Assembly: GCA_946965045.2 (NCBI GenBank) | Contig: OX337235.1 | Span: forward strand, 1,751,508 to 1,815,507 | Direction of reading: 5' to 3' | Source of the DNA: Epithemia pelagica | Lineage: Eukaryota > Bacillariophyta > Bacillariophyceae > Surirellales > Surirellaceae | Length of the DNA: 64,000 nt | Shown here: piece by piece, positions 10,405-18,300 of the stretch | How the letters are laid out: every line of letters begins with the position of its first letter | Numbering within the stretch: the stretch's first letter is position 1 | Program-made: the position numbers and the translations under genes | The notes under the pieces: model-generated | Database searches by the model: none | Told to the model about the DNA's origin: nothing | What the model saw: only the letters and a program-made list of their open reading frames with translations

Positions 10405-10692
10405 ACCGTTTAGCTCTGATCTGCCGATTAGCTCCGATCTGCCGTTTAGCTCTGATCTGCCGATTAGCTCCGATCTGCCGTTTAGCGCCTTTCTGCCGCT
10501 TAGCGCCTTTCTGCCGTTTAGCGCCTCCTAGTACAAAATCCTACGTGTTTTCTCGTAGCTACTTCCGTGTAGCGCCTTTCTTCCGTTTAGCTCCGATCTG
10601 CCGCTCAGCTCCGATCTGCCGCTTAGCTCCGATCTGCCGCTTAGCTCCGATCTGCCGCTTAGCTCCGATCTGCCGCTTAGCTCCAATCTGCC
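10405..10692 (+). repeat. 18-bp minisatellite encoding a hexapeptide repeat in one frame
   Basis: About fourteen copies of an 18-bp unit (consensus TTAGCTCCGATCTGCCGY) in two blocks separated by about 45 bp of unlike sequence. Read in the frame that is open from 10398 to 10946, the unit gives LAPICR. Most copy-to-copy changes fall on third codon positions (CGA/CGT/CGC, GCT/GCG, CCG/CCT/CCA), with some amino acid changes (P/L, I/F). The frame starts at an ATG at 10398, but the part after the repeat does not look like protein. I treat it as a repeat and note the possibility of a short expressed protein. Confidence 0.75.
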
Positions 10693-10825
10693 GTTTTGAG
10701 TTTTCAGCTTATCCTCATTATTTGGCTAGCTTCATCGTAGCTAATCCTATGTTGTGTGTGTGTCGTTTGTCTCCATCTCATTTTTTCATTCTATCAGTGC
10801 ATTGGTTTGTTGTGTCAAATAGCAG

Positions 10826-10847
10826 GGACACCCGGAAAATCTTCACA
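10826..10847 (+). repeat. left terminal inverted repeat of the Harbinger element
   Basis: Twenty-two bases starting GGACACCCGG and ending CTTCACA. They are an exact reverse complement of 39596-39617. Similarity stops immediately afterwards. Confidence 0.92.
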
Positions 10848-10994
10848 CGCGACCAATCAAACAAAATTGTAGAAATTTCCTATTACAGTAGAACGATCTT
10901 AAGTAATCTTGGAGAAAATCTAACGGACGCGCATGCATGGATTTGAAGTAATCTACTTAAGGATTTTGCGCGCACGCATAGCTCTACGAAAATT

Positions 10995-11160
10995 CACATC
11001 AGATGCGAATTTTCACATGAGATGTGAATTCTCACATGAGAGGTGCGATTTTTCACGTGAAGAATCGCACCTCTCATGTGAAAATTCACATCTCATGTGA
11101 ATTCACATCTTCTTCACATCCTCTTCAAATCATCTTCACATCCTCTTCACATCGTCTAAC
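10995..11160. repeat. left subterminal hairpin and TTCACAT array
   Basis: A large hairpin is centred near 11057. The arms 11032-11050 and 11063-11081 match over 19 bases, and the match continues outward with few mismatches to about 11011 and 11104. It is followed inward by direct CTTCACATC-type repeats (11100-11155). Arrays like this are usual transposase or Myb-like protein binding sites in Harbinger ends; that role is inferred. Confidence 0.75.
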
Positions 11161-11329
11161 ATCATGTTCGAATGGCCTTCTTGTCTTATAGATCGTGGAA
11201 CAAGAAGCATAATCAATTGATGTTACTTCGTTTAGGCACTAGTGTAGATTTTCATCATCCCATCGTCTTGTCGTCTTCTTATCCTCTCGTCTTGTCGTCT
11301 TGTCGTCCTCTGCTCGTCTTGGCAGGCTC

Positions 11330-11431
11330 CTGGTGGTCGAACTTCTTGTGGGAGTAATGGGATCTTGCACGCTGCGATGGCTCCTTCGATTTACAATGGA
11401 CGCCATCGATGGAGATGACACACATGGGGAT
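11330..11431 (-). pseudogene. fragment of a second Harbinger-type transposase
   Basis: On the minus strand this stretch reads VISIDGVHCKSKEP, then SHYSHKKFDHQ. It aligns with AISVDGVDCKINEP and KYYSHKFNHG of the complete transposase at 12266-13330, including the first catalytic Asp. The rest of the domain is missing: no second Asp or Glu region follows in frame. It is a relic of a related element, in the opposite orientation, inside the left arm of this one. Confidence 0.6.
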
Positions 11432-11684
11432 CGGTTCTTCTTCTTGGTTCACCATTTGATTGTTTGTGTGGTGGTCGATGAACAAAAGTAGAGGTGCGGC
11501 ACTCGTTTCCGTGTGCACGCGCGTTTGGCAACAAACGAAAAAACACGATACAAGCCACGATTCTCAATCTTGCTACAATAGACAAAGGAAATACAAAGAT
11601 ATAAACGATTCTCGTTATTCGTCTTATACGCACACTACTTTAGGCAGGTTGGAATAATAGCATCAACCGCAACAGAAATGGACC

Positions 11685-12104
11685 TCAGTTGTCGAGGGGG
11701 TCTTCAACGTGCCTGGGTTTCTTGGTTTGCTGCTTTCGAATGGCTTCAGTCAGCATGTCTTCGAACCTTTTTGCCATTGGCTTGGCATCGTGGATGTTGC
11801 ATTTGGCCAGCTCAATGCACAGAACATGCATCTGGCTGGCAATGTCCGGATGCTGGTCCAAAACTGCCGTCTCATAGGTGAAATCGTCGTCTTCTTTCCA
11901 CTCGCTGATGCTGTCCTTGTTGACCTGGGTGCGAATCAGCATAGCCTCTGGCTGACTGACCAACACCCACACCTTGACTTCAGTTTTCTTCCCTTCAACG
12001 TCGTACCATCCATGCCCACCCTTGTACGTTCCTTTCAGGAACCGAATACGCTCTCCTTTTCGGTCCTCCCATGCCTGGGTCAGTGCAAAAGGCTTCGGTG
12101 CCAT
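11685..12104 (-). CDS. 139-aa Harbinger-associated protein, unknown function
   Basis: A small protein starting MAPKPFALTQAWEDRKGERI, with ATG at 12104 and stop at 11685. It is mixed in charge and probably folded. The N-terminal part (GERIRFLKGTYKGGHGWYDVEGKKTEVKVWVLV) looks like a small beta-rich domain, followed by a helical part with HVLCIELAKCNIHDAKPMAKRFEDML. I recognise no family. It is transcribed divergently from the transposase, with about 160 bp of CTG/TTG-rich DNA between the two starts. It lies inside the Harbinger ends, so it is probably an accessory gene of the element rather than host DNA. Confidence 0.55.
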   Translation of the reverse strand: MAPKPFALTQAWEDRKGERIRFLKGTYKGGHGWYDVEGKKTEVKVWVLVSQPEAMLIRTQVNKDSISEWKEDDDFTYETAVLDQHPDIASQMHVLCIELAKCNIHDAKPMAKRFEDMLTEAIRKQQTKKPRHVEDPLDN

Positions 12105-12265
12105 CGTTCGTTTGGTTGCTGGTTGTTGTTGCTGGCTTGTTGTTGTTGCTAGCTGGTTGCTGCTGGCGGTCTGATTGCTGCTGCTGTTGTTGTATTGGAT
12201 GTCGTTCTCGCGTCAATTTGTCTGGTTGCTGCGTACTCCCACGCATTGACATCCTGCTCAATAAT

Positions 12266-13330
12266 ATGAGAACACGAGAATTTTTTGGCGAGAGTAGGAT
12301 TTCTGTGGGGGAGTGCGCCATCGGAAAACCCTCACAAAACACAGAAGAGAAAGCATTCTCGTTATCAAGCAAAGCAGAGCGCAACCAGTCAGGTACGATG
12401 ATCATCTTAACACCTAATGAGATTGCCCGTGAAGGCCTAGAGCTCTGTAGTGTTGTGCATGGCATCGAGTGTAGCTTAGCACAGATCTACAAGGATTTTC
12501 GATCTCTCTATGGGTCTGACCCACTCACCGTGGCTAACATATGGTATGATATGAATACCACTGCTATTCCTGAAGCTTCTCTTTCTGAGAAAGAGAAGCT
12601 TCATGGACTAAAGATGTTTATGCTTGCGATGTACTTTTTGTGGAACTATCCACGGAACACAACAACCCTGGCACGTACATTCAAGGTGAATGAGAAGTAT
12701 GCCTCGGGGAGAGCACTATGGAAGTGGATCGCTCGGATCCAGGCTCTAAAAGGTACAAAAATTGTTTGGGAGAAGAACTGTGCTCTCGATCGTGACGACA
12801 GGCCGCTCCCGAAATTTGCGATATCTGTTGACGGGGTTGATTGTAAAATCAATGAGCCAAAGCATCCGACAAAGCCTGTCGATCGCAAGTACTACTCACA
12901 CAAGTTCAACCACGGAGCGTTGAAGTATGAGCTTGCGATCGACATCTTCAAGCCCAAACTGGTGTGGATAAACGGCCCGTTTCAAGCGTCGAAACACGAC
13001 ATTACTGTGTTTCGAGACCACGGACTCTTGGAGAAAATGAAAACCGACCATCCGGGAAGATTTGTGGTGGCTGATCGAGGATACCAGACGAGTCGTCCGG
13101 ACGAGATTGGAATTATGAGCACCCCAAATGACATGGACCCCAAGTTGCTGAAGAACTTCAAGACTCATGTTTGCCAGAGGCATGAGAGCTTCAACGGACG
13201 AATCAAGTTCTTCAAATGCCTCAGTGAGACATTCCGCCATACCCAGGAGAAACACAAAATCGCTTTCGAAGCGGTTTGCGTCATTGTCCAGTATCAGATG
13301 GACAATGGAGCACCAATCTTTGACGCTTAG
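12266..13330 (+). CDS. PIF/Harbinger DDE transposase (DDE_4 type)
   Basis: A transposase of about 354 aa from the ATG at 12266; an ATG at 12398 is an alternative start, and a longer frame upstream reads through Cys/Leu-rich repeat DNA and is unlikely to be translated. The catalytic core is readable: D189 in SVDGVDCKI, D270 in VVADRGYQT and E307 in CQRHESFNGR. The 36 residues between the last two fit the DDE_4 family. An N-terminal helical region with WKWIARIQALKG precedes it. It would cut and rejoin the element's terminal repeats, usually with a Myb-like partner encoded by the same element. The frame is intact, so the transposase could be active, although the element itself is now interrupted. 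Confidence 0.88.
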   Translation: MRTREFFGESRISVGECAIGKPSQNTEEKAFSLSSKAERNQSGTMIILTPNEIAREGLELCSVVHGIECSLAQIYKDFRSLYGSDPLTVANIWYDMNTTAIPEASLSEKEKLHGLKMFMLAMYFLWNYPRNTTTLARTFKVNEKYASGRALWKWIARIQALKGTKIVWEKNCALDRDDRPLPKFAISVDGVDCKINEPKHPTKPVDRKYYSHKFNHGALKYELAIDIFKPKLVWINGPFQASKHDITVFRDHGLLEKMKTDHPGRFVVADRGYQTSRPDEIGIMSTPNDMDPKLLKNFKTHVCQRHESFNGRIKFFKCLSETFRHTQEKHKIAFEAVCVIVQYQMDNGAPIFDA

Positions 13331-13381
13331 ACGTATTGGAAGTTTGACCACTGCATAATAATTGATAATTGATATTAGTAC

Positions 13382-14164
13382 TGTTAGAATTCTCACCGTC
13401 TATGGTGGTTAGATTCTACATCTCATCGATTCCTCATGTCACATAGCCTCGTGCTATCGCATCATGCCATCTAGCTTCGAGCTATGTTCCCTAGCTTCGC
13501 GCTATATCGACCTATATTTCTTCGCAAATCATGAAAAGTGAGAATAGATTGACGAACTCACTCTCAAGACTAAACTGGGTCGTGCGGTATTACAACGGAC
13601 GTAAATTTGGCCGTTGCTCGGACATTATACTAACGCCCTAAGCGTACGCGCCCGAAATCATCGAGCGCGCCCAAGCGACATCCGAGCGCTGTCGGCATCT
13701 ATCCGACCCAACGGTCTAAGTATCCCAAGCACGACACACGATCACGCGAGACCATATTTCCATTCCCACAATCTCCAAATTGTCAACAAGCTGCGCGCCA
13801 TGAAAACAACTATGCCAACCCAAAGCAAGAGCTGTTGACCCTGTATATGTTATCCACCCACATATACATGTCATATACATCACATGAATCGACTCCAACT
13901 ATTCCAAACCTGTTGCCGCCAAGAACCTATGACACATGACCCTTGGCAGGACCGAACATTTCACGTAGACCTATCGTAGTAATCAACACACAATCTAACA
14001 ATATCACCATTTATCACATCCTCTTTTGTGTCCCGACTATCCTTCTGATAGACTTCGACTTGCTTGCTTCTCTGACCCTGAGAAGCTTGTATCGGTTGGT
14101 GACCTACCTGATTGTCTGCTCTACCGAGCATCAATGTCCCTACGATTCAGAAAGAATTGTAACA
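13382..14164 (+). repeat. 5' LTR of copia-A
   Basis: 783 bp, from TGTTAGAATTCTCACCG to GAATTGTAACA. It carries the main promoter of the element; a TAAATTTGGCC block near 13600 is shared with the copia-B LTR, which has TATAAATTTGGCC at that position. The bases right after it read GATTAACAGTCTC. Confidence 0.93.
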
Positions 14165-14200
14165 GATTAACAGTCTCAAAGCTTATTTCCTTGTGGTTTC

Positions 14201-14980
14201 ATGGATTCTAACGAGCTTATCACTCCTGTACGACAGATCTATCGAGCCAAACTGCATCCCGGGCAGCCCGATACCCTGGTGCAGCAGGAACTGGTGCCGA
14301 CGCCGAAGGCAGCCAACACATCGGTCAACATCTCCGTCGACAGTTCCAACAGCAACCCATTCGAGACTCCAACCCAGCCTCACGCTCCGATCCCTGCGCC
14401 GTTGCTTCGGCCCCCGAGTCCGCCTCGTCGGCTCGTCCCTTCTCGATCCCGTCGTACCACCCGGTTGATTGCTGATCATATCAAGTACTTCCGTCAACCA
14501 ACTTGTTCGACCTTCGATCCCGAGATCATCCGTGGGGAGACCCAGATCGAACACCAGTTCCAATCGGTGACCCACATCGTCGACCAAGAAGACATTGACC
14601 GTCTGAACGACCAACTTCACCGTTCTCCGAGGCGTCGCCTCATCTTGGCCGCCCTCTCGGGCAACCCCATCCGTACTGTCCACCTCCGCTTCCTAACCTT
14701 CGAGCGCCCAACTGGATACTACAATACCATCCACGTCGTGAACGCGACGACTTGCCCTCTGCCTCCTAACGTTGTACGCCTAGATAACTACGTTGCCTAC
14801 ATCCACGAGGTCCATACCATCGAGGACCATCGTGCAACTATCTACCCTTTGCGTACCGAGGTCGAGAACCACCTGGCTGAAGGTGATACCCCTTCTTCTG
14901 TTGCTTGTGCTGCCCCATCTGAGCCTGGAAACGACTCTGATCATTCGGAAGAGAGTGAGGATTCGGAGACCGAAGCTTAA
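14201..14980 (+). CDS. extra ORF upstream of gag in copia-A, 259 aa
   Basis: A 259-aa protein beginning at the ATG at 14201, 37 bases after the 5' LTR. It has no match I recognise. The N-terminal third is Pro/Ser/Thr-rich; a basic patch follows (RRLVPSRSRRTTRLIADHI), then a probably folded domain with LRFLTFERPTGYYNTIHVVN and HRATIYPL, and an acidic tail (SDHSEESEDSETEA). Copia-B has a homologous ORF in the same place (31505-32260), sharing FERPT.Y, ATIYPL and the RR/RTTR patch while much of the rest has diverged. That pattern of kept protein but changed DNA suggests selection on the protein. Copia elements normally have no such gene. A basic patch plus acidic tail could mean nucleic acid binding, but this is a guess. 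Confidence 0.75.
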   Translation: MDSNELITPVRQIYRAKLHPGQPDTLVQQELVPTPKAANTSVNISVDSSNSNPFETPTQPHAPIPAPLLRPPSPPRRLVPSRSRRTTRLIADHIKYFRQPTCSTFDPEIIRGETQIEHQFQSVTHIVDQEDIDRLNDQLHRSPRRRLILAALSGNPIRTVHLRFLTFERPTGYYNTIHVVNATTCPLPPNVVRLDNYVAYIHEVHTIEDHRATIYPLRTEVENHLAEGDTPSSVACAAPSEPGNDSDHSEESEDSETEA

Positions 14981-15034
14981 TTACTCATAGTTAACTCCCG
15001 TCCTCTCAAAACCTTTCCAAGACTTAAACTCAAC

Positions 15035-15326
15035 GCACATCCGGGTACCCTTGGTCGCACAACACGCCACACATTCCCGTCAAATCGCGAAAATTCGGCG
15101 AAAATTTGTTGAAACTCGGCGAAAATTTGTCGGAATCAACGGAAATTTCCAGGAGTCGCACATCACAACACACATCCGGGTATTACATACGTGGTACATA
15201 CGTGGCACACGTGGTACATCCGGGTTCACATCACATCACACATTAAATAAACCACATCACACCGCACATTAAATAAACATCGAACCAACCAAATAACACC
15301 ATGGATCCTCAATCACCCAAGACACC
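15035..15326 (+). promoter_or_regulatory. near-invariant 5' leader of copia-A, reaching the first gag codons
   Basis: 292 bp that differ at only two positions from 32309-32600 in copia-B. It contains two copies of TCGGCGAAAATTTGT, several CACATCCGGGT/ACGTGGTACAT motifs and two CACATTAAATAAAC motifs, and it ends with the first nine codons of gag. Candidate roles are RNA packaging, translation start or an internal promoter. Confidence 0.8.
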
Positions 15327-18300
15327 TACGACTCCTAAGGGAGAAGATAACCAAGACAATGTCTCGGACACAGACCTATTCGACCACATCATATTTACTG
15401 TCTGCCAATTCTTTACCAAAGAAAGGGCTGACTACTTAATGAAGTGGATGAAATACCATGGTTTTGAGAACATTACCCATGTTATCTCGTATATGCAAAC
15501 TAATACCGAGGAATCCATGAAGGAACTGACACAGTACAAGGTCAACAAACAGACACATGATCTACAAGGCCCCACAAGACAGCAGATCAAGCTCTTGGCT
15601 TATTGGGCCATATACAAGACCAATGAAATTCAAGACGAGCTATCCAATAGCGACTGGATGAACCTAACGAGGAAAGAGTTCAACACTTGGAGGATCAACA
15701 CAGATTTCTCTAAGGGACCACCTAGTCAAGTCCCAGTCTCGCCAATGAAGTCACCGTCATCTGTGAAATCTGTCAGCACAGTTACTGCCGCATCCCAATC
15801 TCAACAAGACCTTACAGCATTCAGAAAGGGAACTAAGCGCGACGCAACTGCATATGAGGTATTCAAGGATGAACAATACTACGATTCATTCTGGCGTGTA
15901 TTCAAGACTACAGCTAAGGCTCAAGGCCTATCCAACGTTCTGAATTTCAAATACACACCACCCCATGATGATGAATATGCCGAAGAACTTTTCCAAGAGC
16001 AACAAGTATTTCTTTACTCTGTTCTTGTCCGTATCATTCAGACTGACCAAGGTCGAGCCTATGTACGTGAACATGAACATGATGAAGATGCGCGTGCCGT
16101 ATTGCAGAAGTTACATTCTTTGCATACCGAATCCGACCTAGCAAAGCGAGAGGTCCTCCGTTTAACCAACTACATTTCCAATCTACGTCTTGACGACACA
16201 TGGCGCGGAACAACACGTCAATTTCTTCTACACTTTCAAGAGCAGCTACGTTTGCTAGACAATCTAGTGACATTGTCTGATCGCATCCCTGATCATACCA
16301 GGATGACCTTCCTCATGCAAGCTGTAGAAAAGGTACCTGATCTCCGCCGAGTCAAGATCTTGGATAATGTGGTGAACACCAAATCTGGTGCAAAATCCCT
16401 TTGCTATCAATCATACTTCCGTCTCCTTCTAGACGCAGCTTATGACCATGATCAAGCAACCCAGTCATCTGTTCATAGTCGCCGTCGACATGTCAAACAA
16501 CATGAATCACTATATGGCCAAGATACAGATGCTGACATAACCTCACAAGATGATATGGAGTATCATGTCCACAACACCACAGCGACATCTGAATCTCCAT
16601 CCTCTTTGTCCAAGGTTAGTCTACCGCGTGACCTATGGTTCAAACTTTCTGAAGAAGATCGCAAGTTGATCATTGAGTATAACAAGATGATTCAAGCACC
16701 TTCATCAACAACACCGAGGAAAGTGCAAACACATGCCCTCGACATTGATCCGGAACCTGATCCTGACCCCAACCAAGTTGCATCTGATGACGACTCACCT
16801 GGCGTAGTCCCTGAGCATCCAGATGACTCAGATCCGGTTACACAATTTATCAACCAAGCCATGACGGCTGATATCAATCACCCGGCAACTGACCTGACTA
16901 GTGTTCTTTCTAACGCCAAGTCCAAGACGAGCAAGAAGGTTACTTTCAAAACCAACATGCATAAACAAGCAGGACATGTTCCACGCTATCTGTTTTCCAG
17001 GAAATCTACTTTACCAGGAAATCAATTGATTGACCGTGGTGCTAATGGAGGACTTGCGGGTTCTGACATGCGCATCCTTTCTAAGACTGGCCGCCATATC
17101 ACTATTGTGGGTATTGATAACCATGAACTCACTGGACTTCCTGTCGTCACATGTGCCGCAAAGTTTGAGACCAATGACGGACCTATTGTCGGCATCTTCA
17201 ATGAATATGCTTATTATGGAAAGGGCTTATCTATCCATGCTCCTGGTCAATTCGAGCATTTCGGACTTGCTGTTGATGAACGATCTGTTAAAGTTGATGG
17301 TAAACAACGCATCACTACACTTGATGGTCGTGCCATACCCCTTCACATCAAGGATGGGTTAGCCTACATCCACTCCTTGGGTATCCCCAGCGACAATGAC
17401 ATGGATACCTTACCTCAGATCATCTTCACGTCACCCGACACATGGGATCCTGGTGTTCTGGACCATTCGTATTCTCCCACACCCTCTGACAATGATCCTG
17501 ATTGGAAACACGTCAAGACTGATGGTAGTATGTCAAACCATCCATATGACAACTATGGGAAGTACACTGATCGTGTTGTTTGTAACCTCAATCTCCTTTT
17601 GGATCTCCCATATGATCATGGACCTGACGACGCACCCTTCTTTTCTATCTATGCTGACGCAGAAGGTAATGATCCTACACTTCATGCCTCTGTCCACCGT
17701 CGTTACCAGGAAGCGTATGACTGGAAGAAGTTCCGTCCATTCTTTGGTTGGCAATCTGAAGATGTTATTGCCGATACGTTCAAGCACACTACACGTAATG
17801 GTAGCATTACTTTTGACCACGACACCCTCAAGAAACATTTCAAGGCTCGCAATCCGGTCCTTAATATACCTCGACGTCATGAACCCGTTGCTACTGACTC
17901 GGTTTTCTCCGACACCCCTGCTGTTGACCATGGCGGTAAAGTCGCACAAATCTTTGTTGGTCGAGATACTCTGGTTACTGATATCTATGGGATCAAGTCA
18001 ACCAAACAGTTTGTCAATACTCTCCAGGATAACATCCGGTTTCGTGGTGCCATGGAGACCCTTATCAGTGATGGTGGTTCATCTCTCATCTCTCAAAAGG
18101 TCAAAGACATTCTTCGCACTTTGCTTATTGGGGAGTATCGATCTGAACCTTATCATCAACACCAGAATAAGGCTGAAAACCGTTATCAGACCGTTAAACG
18201 TATGACCAACGCTCTCATGAATGCCACTGGTTGCCCTGCCAACACCTGGCTTCTTTGCCTTGAGTATGTCTGTGACTTATTGAACCATACGTCATCACCC

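Noticed and set aside
10405-10692. CRISPR-like array
   Set aside because: The units are directly adjacent with no unique spacers, and the sequence is eukaryotic.
12071-12265. N-terminal extension of the Harbinger transposase
   Set aside because: It reads through a CTG/TTG-rich repeat giving poly-Leu/Cys and lies across the start of the divergent 139-aa gene.
13614-13898. Short frames inside the LTRs (also at 21215-21499 and 24367-24793)
   Set aside because: They occur in both LTR copies only because the LTRs are duplicates. No protein features.
15051-15272. A 73-codon frame in the copia-A leader, almost identical in copia-B (32325-32546)
   Set aside because: The frame is kept because the DNA itself is identical. 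The residues look like translated repeats and the start is not an ATG.
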